NCBI RefSeq assembly: GCF_024713975.1
Contig: NC_091098.1
Span: forward strand, 24,606,816-24,670,815
Direction of reading: 5' to 3'
Source of the DNA: Paralichthys olivaceus
Lineage: Eukaryota; Chordata; Actinopteri; Pleuronectiformes; Paralichthyidae
DNA length: 64,000 nucleotides
Each line of letters opens with the position of its first letter. Position 1 is the first letter of the stretch. The notes under the pieces were generated by a model. The model made no database searches. It saw nothing but the letters and a program-made list of their open reading frames with translations, and was not told the DNA's origin. The position numbers and the translations under genes are program-made. Shown one piece after another: positions 27,601 through 39,600 of the stretch.

Positions 27601-30600
27601 AAAGTCTCCAACTTTAGAAACAAGTATGGAAATCCAAGCCAGCCAAAACCCAAGTCAGTCTCAGAGCAGACTTTGGATAAGCAAACAGAGAGAGTGCAGG
27701 ATGAAGATATGGTTATGAATGAGGGTCGGGGGAAAGGCTGTTGGATGAGAGATAAACTGAAGTCCCGTCATTACTTCTGTCCAAGGTCAACAAGGGGCTT
27801 TACAAGAGCCTCTTGAGACGTCTCCCACTTTTCCTGCATTATTTATGGTGTTAAAGGCCTGATGTCTGGAACAGGATCTTAAGTAGCCATGCTGATCAGT
27901 GTTTAGTTTTTAATTTTACACCTATATCACTATATTTTCATTAAATGCAATAACTGATGGAGTTATTTTTGTCCAGCTTTTAATGATTTCTTCTTCCAGT
28001 TTAATTTTAGACGGAATATTTCCCTATGACTCATTAAAGCTTGACTGTGTCAACATGATAACCCACAGTTCTGTATATTAACTCACCTGGGAATCTATCT
28101 GTCTAGACTGTTATCCTGCAGGCACCTTTCACCAGTCTATCGCATGGATTGAAAAGCAGGTTGTAATGTTGCTTAAATTGTAATGATTCACAGGTTGACT
28201 GTAGGAGGGAAATTATCCCCTCTTAAGCAAACAGACTCATGTGAGTCACAGACTAAAATGAGTCACCAACTTAAAAACCAAAAGCGCATCTGGTTTAACT
28301 TCAGATCTGACAATTAATAACAGGTAGAAAACAACGTAAATCTGGAAAGTGAGCACGACAAAGGAGCATTTCAGTTTAGCCTGAGAGCTAAACCATGTTC
28401 ACTTAGGAGAAGGAATTCCCCCAGACAGGACCACGCCTGCTGGATCTTACTCTTTGAGAGCCAGATAAAATCCCTAAGCTAAATTGAACACTTCCTTTAC
28501 TTCACTAACCCTTCCTCCACAAGATAGTCCCAAAAATAAACTGGCTGCATGTTCAGAGGAGAACAATACCCAAAAGCAAACACAGCATCAACTGCAGTGT
28601 AAACAGACAAAAACAAACTGGGTCACAATGAATAACTTTAATTTCCCTATTCATGAGCATAATGTTACTGTACACGTCAGTTGTATTATTGTGGAACGAG
28701 GGTATAATCAGCTGTTTTGTGCCATTATTTGATTGAAACATCTTAATCCAAAAAAACAGCAATTATTTGAGGACAGTTAAAGAACTTGAACCAATGATAC
28801 AAATATGTTAAATTAACTGTGAACTTGGTTAACGATTAGTAAAACAACTCGCTTAACGAACCCAATTTCTACAAATAACTACATGAAAAAAACCATAAAG
28901 ACTTTATAGTTCTAGAAAAAAGAACATAGTCGCTATTAGCTCCCTAGCTACATATCGGCCCACCAGATAGTTCTGTGAGCAGCCTCTAGGCTACATGAGA
29001 CCAGGGCCATTAGCACATATTTTTTTATCATGAATTTTGTTTTGCAAATATCTATCATGCAGGCCTTGAGTTTGCATGTGTAGCAGAGACATTGTGTCCA
29101 CACAATCTGCTGCTTCGTAATCTGTTATCTTAAGGAAACAAAAATATTGTTGAAATAAAAAGAAATTATACCCACGTGTACCATTAAACAAATTTCTGAG
29201 TGAAATAGAATTACCCCATAATAGTCTTGTATGTTTGTGTCTGAACTAATGAGTAATAATCCCAGCATTGTGTTGCTAATTGGAACCACAAACCGTTATT
29301 GAGTCCATTCATTGGAGACGTTCACCCTGGACGCAGAAGCTTTTTAACGATCCTGCTCCTGTGCTTTGAAAAAAGCTCCCATTACGGTTCGCCAGGAGCA
29401 GGATATCAAAGTCAGCAGCTGACCTGAAGAAGGTGAGGGAAGTTCTTCTTCCATAAATTTCACCATTTCATTTATAGTATGTCACAATATTAAAGGCTAT
29501 GTTGTGTTGTTGAATTGTTTATTATACCTGCAAAAGCTATCCGGATTCATTGGGCTGTAAGACATTATCGTGGAACATCCCAAAGTTTAAGTACCGTCAT
29601 TATTTAAGGCCCCAAACCCCATGTTTCTTCTGCATTCCTGGTGGAGCGCGTGTTTCTACACATGGGGGGCCAATTTAATGGTCTACAATTGTAATCAAGA
29701 CCATGTGGACTCAAGGAATGTTTGTCATTTCTTTCAATCTAGAGTGAGCAGTTTTTTAAACACATGCTGCAGACATTTTCATATAATTCACTTTAATGAT
29801 ACTCCACATGTAAGTCGCACAAGAACTAAGAAGGATGCATTTGGCTTTGTACCAACAAACAAACCCAAGGGCCAACATCTGACAACCATAAACAAAGTCT
29901 GGGAGTATCTTCCTCCCAACAGTTGACAGACGAATTTCACCTGTCCTCATAATTCAACAACAGGCCTTAATTTGAAGGTGTGCTCACACCTACAAAGACA
30001 TCTGTTTGCCAGGAGTTTATGCAATAATTTGAGAAAGCAGGAGGGTTAACCTGCCCATTCATTGGGAGCAGATGTGAGCGATCCATTTCCTACTATAATA
30101 AGAGTTAATTATAGGCAAGGGGCCCTGTGTGTCCGTGTGAAAATACACCGAGCTCCGATGGTTAATCAGCAAAGTTAACCCGTCAGGTATAAGAGAGAGG
30201 GCAGCGAAACTAACTGCAGTCTGCGCTTTAGGTGATTTATCGCTGTGCTAATGGACAAGCCAGCACAAGCCAGTTCACGACCCTCAAAGAATTAAGAACA
30301 GAAAGAGGATAATTAAAGACTTTCACCAGTGAGGTTACATTACTCCTGCTGACCTTCCTCACTGTTCTGTAGAGTAAAGAAAAAGCTGTCTCTACCAATG
30401 AGCAATAACATGATCCCCATTCCTACATAAATAAAATTGCTTTAATTAGATAATGTTTTTCGTGACCCTGGGGCTACGCCGACTATCAAACTTCTTTCCT
30501 CGGCTCAGCTCCAAGTATTTCTGCCTCAGGGGCTGAATGAGGGAAGGATGAGCAATGCACCCCTCAGAATATAATACCCATGTTTGAGGAATGATATATA

Positions 30601-33600
30601 TTCGTATTTTGAATAAATGTTGTGAACAGTTATTGCTCATTTTCATTGTAAAGGTGTAGAAACAGAACAGAACAGCTTATGTTTGCTGTTCCACCACCCG
30701 GTGGAAAAATCTGTTCCCACCACATTTTATAGTGCCACTTTTATGTGCCAACTCCAATTCACATGTTTTACATTGAGCACAAGAACAGTAGATCCAGTGG
30801 AGACATTCAATGAGGCTGTGCAAAGAAATGTGGATTTGTTTTTCTCGTTCCAAATGTACAAGCGACGTGTCTGTTCTAAACCTGCATGTTGGGGATGGGG
30901 CTGTCTGTTTGGACTGTGGTGACGCTGGCTGCAGCTTTTTTTTCTGAAACTGCAAAAGAAACCTGCAGTAATGGAACAATACGCAGAAAGAGCTGTTCAC
31001 CTGTATATTCAAAGTTGAAGTATCGTACCAGAGGCATAAAATTATCATATATAGAGGAAAATGATCATACACGACCAGGGATGTAGGGATGGGACCCTCA
31101 ATACTGATGTTTTGAAGCTGTGTCGAGATTCCGAAGCAGTTTAGTTTACAGACACAGTCCTTTTCAATGCACAGCGCTCTTATTTTGAAACATGAGACAG
31201 GAAGGACTTGTTTTAAGCTCGGGAGACGCAAGTCACGTGACGGTCACTTTCTGTATCACAAGCATGATTGGCTAAAAAGACATGTCATGTGAGAAGAGAT
31301 GCTTAAACACAGACATGATCCATATTTTACGATCCAGATTAAAACTGATAAAACTAAACTGATCATATTATCGTACATTTTGCCTTATTGATCGTACAGA
31401 GGGCAAAATTACAAATACGATAAGTATTGTACATCTGGCAACATCGTTCACAATGATTAGGCTGGTCCCATACAATGATGATACCAGAAAGACAAGCTCC
31501 ACCTCTACACTGTCGGAATAATGCTGACTGGCCCACAGAGACGCAGCACCCGGGGATGATCAGACCCTAATCTCGGTCTGTCTGGCCGGCCCGTTTTGAA
31601 AAACAAATTGTGCTTCTATTATCTCCCTCAAATCTTGTTTTTCTATTACTCCTGCCCCGGGAAAGCCTGGATGAAACAAAAGAGTGGAGAGAAGTTACCC
31701 GTGTGCCCACAGGCAAAGACTGATGTCTGTGCTAGAGAATCTTACTGTAGTCTGCAGTCTAGTGTTTGTGCCAGATTCTAGCCCCGGTGTGCCCCTTATC
31801 TCCACCCCCTGTACCCAGTGACGGGGTCATAAAAGAGCCTCAGCAGGTGGAGCCTGGTGGGGAAGACGGGGCCTCTTCATCCTGGCACAGCTGAAAGAGT
31901 CTTCTCTATGTGCTCACAGTCCACATAAATCACACAGGCTCTCAGTTCAGGGGAAGAACCATTTAATTACTCCTCTTAGAGCAATAATTGCCTGACTTGG
32001 CTGGAGGTGCTGCCTGAAGGAAGACCAAGAAGCAAGGGCAACTAAAATCGGCTAATCCAACAGATTTATCTCACCTAGTTATAAAAATGAGATCAAGGAA
32101 AGAAATCTGTGTTCTAGAAGTCAAATTTAATCAAATCACCACAGCTGCACTTTCATTGAAAAGCAGCCATTAACAGCTGCTGCTCTCATAACTAGGTCCT
32201 GAGTGATGCGGTGCTTTAAAAGCACCATTGGTGGTCGCCAGCTACTTACTGTAAACCGTGTAACTCAACCTAGAAATTAAACATTGCTTTGGCAAAATGT
32301 TGAGGGATGAATTATGTTTCAAAACAGTATTTCTCCCAGTAGATTCCGTCATCTATCGGTGTCTCTATGCCGTCTCCGATCAAACTAAACTGCAGCATTC
32401 AGAGCGCAGGACTTCAAGACGAATATTATATAGACGACTCCTCATGCCCTGGAATCAACAGATGGTCTGGGTGGAGAGAAAATTACATACAACCACTTCA
32501 GGCTAAAACCACAGAAATTCCCTTTGCCTTACCAACTGTGTTACAAGACCAACCTTCAACCTTCAGTAGGGCTGCCAGGTACCGGGTCGTCTCGCACACT
32601 GTCATGCCTCCGGGCACATGATGGATGTTAAGCTACTTTAGTCAGCACGGTGGTTAAGAGGTCTTTGTATTTAGCTGGCAAAACTCTTCATGGAGAAAAG
32701 ATTAAATCTGAAATCCTTCATGCAGCTTCTTCCTGAAGGTGATCTGGAACAGCTTCAAGAAAAGGTGTATTTGGGAATGATCAGAGGGCTCAATGGTGCG
32801 GTTTGCAGCAAGACGCTGTGATTTTTATCGAGGGAAGCATTCAGCCACAAACAGGGTCCACATTCCATTCTTATCAATGGCTTGACTTTCATTTCTTCAA
32901 GCTGTCTCAAAGAAGTGCCTGTCTAGGGCTGCTGTTACACCTCCTACCCTGTTCCACAGAAAACATGCGTGTGTTTGGGGCCGGGCTGTCATGAAACACC
33001 ACATTAGCTGAAAGACACATCTATAGATCTAGAGGAAAAATGCAAAGGTTGAGTGGTGGTCTGGGAAACTTCTTCCGAGGGTAAGAAGAGTCCAATCACA
33101 GCGAAGCAACTGCAGCACGCCAGCCCAGCTTTGCATTGCTCTGCACACATAGACAGTGTGCATGGGGCTGCGGTAAAAGTGATACTCTCTATAATGAGAG
33201 TTCGGAGCTGGTGTCTTTTTTATGTCAAAAACACAAGAGCAAAATAAAAGACCCTGCTCAAACATAATCTACAATCATTCACCAGGTGTTCTGGTAAACT
33301 TTCTTAATATCAACATTAACTTAACCTAGGACGACGAGGCCTGGGAGCATGTGAATAACTAAGTATAGTTGTTTATTGAGTAACCACTTTTCCGCTGGTC
33401 AAAAAACACTAACGCCCACAACGTCTCCAAACTGCTTTTGTGCGGTTCAGTAGCTAAGAAAGAGCTTAGAAATCAGGTCAGTGTAACATTAAGATCAAAT
33501 ACGGTATTGTATACTTTGATTTATAATAGCGAGCAGTAGGGTTGTTTTCTTGTGTCACTATTTCATTTTCATGTTTTGTGTTTAATTTATACGGTCTGAG

Positions 33601-36600
33601 GTCACGTCAGAGTCTCTTTGATTTGTTGTGAGCGCAATTTACTTTTCATCAAAAAAAAAACCCAGTGTGTGAATGAGTGTGAGTGTGTTTAAATCAAAGA
33701 GTTTTTCCATTACAGCACAGTTTGGCTCATGACACGGAACATGCATCTTCGAACCTGGATGGAATATATTTAACACCGAGCACTTCCACTCAGTTGAAAC
33801 ACACTGTGATGGAAATTCAAATATCACACTCAAGCAGGGAGAGAAAAATAAAAACAACACCGGCTTATATTATGGTATAAATAGATCCAGGGGGATTTGT
33901 TAATCTTAAATTCTAGCGTTTGCCAACATATAAAAACTTGTGAAATAATCCGTGCTGTTCTGTTAAGACCCTAGATCTCAATGGGCAAGAAGGACGTATA
34001 TCTTATATGATCAAAGATCATGGGGATTTTCAAATATAAAAAATATTTCAGGGACAAAATAGATTTGATTTAAAATAGGGTTTGGGAAAACAAAAAAACA
34101 CAGTGGGATATGTTTTGAGTAAAATAAAGAGCAGGACATCGGAACTGTGCATAGGAAAGCCTGAATAAACGTTGCCTCTGGGTAAGTGCCGTCCTCAGGT
34201 CCTGTCGATAATTTAAGGTTTCATTTCCCCAACAGGATGGTGACTCAGCAAGGGACCAACGTTTCACACCACCGCACCAAAACAATGGGCCGCTGTCACC
34301 CTGTTAACCGCAAACCAATTTGCTTTCAGAGGACTCTAAAGATATCTCATCGTGGAGCAGATCACTCGTCCAAACCGCCTTCTCTGTGCCTGAAGCAGGA
34401 GGTGGTCGGGGGGGGGGTGGGGGTGGAAATGAGTTCTCTCCAGCAACTGGGACCTAAATACTGGTTTGTCTCCAAGATGCACGGATTCAGGGGTTTGATA
34501 AAAAGTAAAGTAAGCAGAGAGAGGGAGGTATGACAGGCAGAAACAGCACAGAGAAAATTCCTCTGAGAACAAAAAGTGTGTGTAGATGTGTGTATAACAA
34601 GAGTTGTTATGTCTCGCGGGATGGCAGCTGACATGATAACACAGACCAGACCGGTGCAGCTCTCCTCCCGTCTCTCCTGAGGGCCTCTGCAGCCTCAATA
34701 TATGAGAACTGAGCTCTTCCCTGAACCAGGAGTGATAGGACACATATTTTCACACTGCCCTCAGCGGCTGACATTTCGCAGTTTACCTGTTGCTTTCCCA
34801 CGTGCTAAGTCACAAGGTCAAAAGTTACCGAGAGATCTTATTAACCCCCAACTGACTGTGAGCTGAGCCCCGTCTACGCCACGGCTACAAGACAGTCAGG
34901 TACTTCTATAATGCAACAACAAACTTTCAGGCGTAAATGTGCAACTTCAGATCAGTCTGTGAAATTTCAATATCTTATAGAAAATCAATATCTCCTGGTG
35001 AAAAAGCAGCGACACACAAACGATGAAGAGGTCAAGAGAGTTTGTGGTGATAACAGTTGACGACGGTGTCGGGGTGCTGTAAACAAAATGTACGCAGCGG
35101 AGTTAATACGTCACGTCCTGCCTCTGTCTGCTGCCTCCGGCTGCTCCGCCTCTCGTCTGAATGCTGCAGAGGATTTGTTTCTGATGTGAACGTGTCTGTG
35201 CAGAGAACCTCCCGCTGTGTTGTGTTTGAACAGCAAACTCTGGGTAAACTGTGGCCAATTATCCGGATTTTACCCAGAGGTCATGTCTGAAAACGCTTTA
35301 ATGAAACACCTAACATGGCACAGGATATATGAAGGCAGCGAGTTGCTCAGTGTTTAACTTCCTGCATGACCCCATGCCGAGCACATGCATCAACAGTGTG
35401 GGTCCCTGCGTCCCTGGTCGCAGCGGGGGGGAGACACGTGCTTTGCGTTGTGTTTTTTTTTAAAGAAAAAGGTTCTGGAACAGTTTCCCTACAGTTTTTT
35501 TCAGTGGATTTTGGATTGTAAGTAAAGCTGGTATTTATTTTTCACACTCTTTACTGTTGTCAATCAATTTAAACATCAGTTCTCACTCACCAGCCCAAGA
35601 CCTTTAATTTGTGAATTCATCGGCTAATTAGGCTCCTGATGAGCACAGCGAACAACAATCAGGCGCCCGGATTAAATAAAGGTGAGGGGAAGCCATTGTT
35701 TCTCCTTTGTTTACTTTTCACTGAGCCATTGCAAAATTCCACAGGGCGACCTCCCTCTGTGAACAGCGAGGGTTTTAACAACAGCGTGGCTGATTTCACA
35801 GGTCACATAGATGTCTTCCAAAGATGGAAGGCTTTCTGTTTCACAGGTAGAGACTTGTACAGTAACAGGAAGTTGAGGCAGGGCGCTACTCATCCGACTG
35901 AGAAATCATCAGCTCCGATAAGACACCAGGGTGGGATTTTTTGGGAACACTTGACGGGATGTCAGGGTCAAACCTGGTTTTTAAAAAGACAATGGAGAAA
36001 AAAGACTGATGGCATTCCTTTCGCAAACTTAAGTACCCGGGAAAAAAAAATCTATTCCCGCTCACAATACACAAAAACGCCATTGGTGAAAAGGGAAGCA
36101 ACCCCCATTAGCGTAGCTGTATAAGTCGGGAAGGACCATAGAAGACAATGCAGCAGCTCCTTCGAGCACAACGTAGAATCCTGAGTGATTTCACATCAGT
36201 GCTGCGAGCGAAGACAATGGCAGCTTCAATAGGGCACAAACTATAGAGCACCTTCAAAGGGAAAGTGCAATACAGTTAACTTAGCATTTCAATGAATCTC
36301 TAATGAGCCAGAGTTCAGGCTGGGGAAAAAAAGCCCAGCGGTCCAATGTGAAAAGACTGAAGACGACTGTTAAAGATGGAGCAATGAGTCAGTCAGTCCC
36401 ACTCCATCACAGTCTTTTGTTCTTTTTATCAACCTGAGCGACTCGTGTTAGATTTAAAGTGAGTGACCGGCGGCATTACATTACCCTGCGTCACGTTAGA
36501 GACCCGCTCGTTTAACAAAAGTATAACGGAACTACAAAGGGCAAGGGTGTTTGCTTCACATTAACCGTTTCCCAATCTGCAAATAAGAAAAACTTCCCCG

Positions 36601-39600
36601 GTGGAAGACAGGGACACAGAAATGTGTGATTTAAAACTCTCACCTCTGACCTTTAGCCGTTCTTTATGACTCAAGGTGCAGCCTTGCGTCGTGTCCTCAA
36701 GACATCCTGTGACCTCACCATGAACTCTGTTAAGTTTTATTGCATCTGTAGCTCCATAACTCAGAAATGAAGAGCGATATCTTAAGTACTGAAACTGAAG
36801 GGAACAAAGGGCTTTTATTTTAGCTTTCTGACTGCTTTTAAATGTTTTTTGCAACTTAGGAATATGGACAAATATATATCATACAGTGTAGATAGTGAAG
36901 ATACGATTTTAATGTCTGCTCAAGGGAAGTAGGTAATTGATTGCCAGTAATTAGTCCTTGAAAACTGATAGGATGGCCATCCACACTGCTTCCAAACCAC
37001 TTATATCAAATAGTAAATTTAAAAAAGCATTGTTGATCAGAATAGAATTTGAACATGTTATGCTTCGAGGTGTGTTCACTGCATGTTGTCATCAAAGTGA
37101 AGATAAATACACGGGTGTGGTGATCTTGGCTTAAAATGCAAAATCTCCGAGACAAGTACATTCAAACCTAAACATTCTTCCGCATGAAGCTTTGAGGGTT
37201 TAATTAAAGATCGGCACTAAACCTGCCACAAGCTTCGGACTGATCCGAGGATGAGACGCTGATGAAACTGTGGTTTAGAAAAACAAAAAGCTGTGTGTAA
37301 ATGAGCACTTCAGAGACAGGAAACGTGTGAAGAGGTGCTAATGGAAAGAGTGGGACTCCAGTTACAATAGACGGTACTCGGAGAATGTGCGCTCATGTCA
37401 GCACATGCACGGCGTTGCTGCTGTACCAGCTGAGGTGCAGCTGTGTTTGGAGTCGGCTCTTGTGTCCGACTCGGATGTGGCGTTGGGCATGAAAGCGCAA
37501 CGCTACCCCAGCTGAAGTGCATTTTGAGAAGACGAGTGTGTGAGTGCATTTCCCAGATGATTTATTTTATCCTTTTTGTAATTTAACAGATATCACACTG
37601 GCGTTCAGATGTTCTTTCAAGAAGATGCCAGATTTGATTAGATTCGAATATATTCGATTTATTGGCAGCAAACTAACTGAAATCAGAAGTAAAGGCAAAT
37701 ACATATAAAGATAAATATCATTAGATGATGTTCTATTCTACGTACAACCTGGATGACCCTTTATCTTCATACTTGGGTTACATTAATGCAAATCATTCAC
37801 CACCATCTCTTTTCCACCACAATTATTTGACATCTCTGGGTTTAAACACGGCTAAAACCGCTAAAAAAAGGGCAATATCTCACCGTTACCCAAATTACTG
37901 CATTCACCGTGTTTCACCGGTGCCAATCAGAGCCGATAAAAACGCATGTGTACTGCAGAGTCGTTTGACCCGGGAGTGGATGGTGATTGCATCCAGTCCC
38001 ATTGCAGACAAAAGCCAGATGTTAGTGGCTTTTTTTTTGACCAGTGGCCTTTGGTATGGCAAAAAACTCTGCAATGGACATTTAAGTGTAGCACATAAGG
38101 ATGTTCCTCTTCAGCTCAAACCAAGCCACAGGGGGAATTGAAACCAGCAGTGGGCTGACTCGGATTGCTGGGGGACAAAAGCACAAGTAGAATGGAATAT
38201 TTTCAGCATCTGCATCCAGTGAAACTAAAGTAACAATGGAGAAAATTAAAAATAGTTAGAGGAAGCTCAACAAATGCTGGTCTTGTTTGGATGAATGCAT
38301 TGAGGAAAAAAAGATGTTAAATGCAAGAACGAAAGAAAGTGGGTTTTGGGAGTCGATCTCAGCTCTGACTAAACAGCTGATGTGAGGAACAGAGTCAGGT
38401 TCAGAGTCTTCACCTCTCTGACCTCGATACCAACCCGAGTCACACCTCACTGCAGAGTCAACAAACGCCGGCCTGCGCTCCATATGCCTGAGGAAGCGGG
38501 CGAGCCACTTCACTCCAGCATTGTCTCAGGAGCCAGGATGGCCTCTCCCCTGGGGCTATAACTCAACAATGCACTGTTTACCAGAGCCGGTCTTCAAGCA
38601 ATTATGTGAATGGGTACGAATGGAAAAGACCTTCCCCGCTGTTCAAACTGTGGAGTGGAGTTGGTGTTTGCACTGCTGTGCTTTGCAACTCCATAGATTC
38701 CTCATCGACTCTGAATGGAAATTAAAGACCAGGTAGCCGCGTGTGAAACCACAAAGCAGCACACAGGGACCAACCGCCGCCCCGAGCCGATTACACAGCG
38801 GAAAATAAATAACTAAATCATCAGATCAAAGAAGGGCTGCATCATTTTTAGCCCGAGGATGATGGGACTGAATTACTCACAGCAGAGATGAAGTTTACAC
38901 AAATGACACACGCTCGGCAGACTATATAGTCACAGGAATCCAGGCCGCCCTTCCCCCAACCCCAGTCCAACCCCCCCAATGAAGTCAAGGGACACTTGTG
39001 ACAGTCTATACTGGGAGAGATCTCTCTCTCTCCGAGCCAAAAACTGTCAGCAGTCATGCTCACGGTGGGTCTGATGTCACACAGCAGAAAACAAAGTGGC
39101 CTCCATCACACTTTTATTAGAGCAGAAGTCCGTCAGTCCATTTTCACTTGCATGACAACAACTCTAGAGTGCGACAGAATCCGGAGGAGCCTGAATATTA
39201 AACTCTAATTTTCTCACTCCGGTGCTGCGGGCGGCTCACAGCAGGACGAGGGTGCTCATTCGTGATGGAGAGCTCTAACCCATCGAGAGTTTTTATTGAC
39301 TTTGATTGTTTGAGTTGATGTGCATGACCCTGACATTCCAGCAGGGATAAAGGACGGCCCGTAGTAACACCAGTACTCCAGCTTAATTGAATCAAGGGAC
39401 AGTGCACCCGCTGTGGTTCAAAGTCATAATGCAAGAAACAGATGCTTGTGGTTCCACATAATTCAATTATGTTGGTATTGTCGGCCTGGTGGTCGACCTG
39501 AGCTGTGGTGAGAAGTGTAGAAGCCGTCTCCTGTTACCGTCCAGTGTCAGCACACAACACATGATAATAACCCTTCGTAGGAAGATGGAGACTTTACACG

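Noticed and set aside
30677..31231. 184-codon open frame on the minus strand in intron 1
   Set aside because: No recognisable motif, no splice-linked neighbours, and composition like the surrounding intron.
35639..36124. 161-codon open frame on the plus strand in intron 1
   Set aside because: No domain or signal was recognised, and open frames of this size are expected by chance in tens of kilobases.
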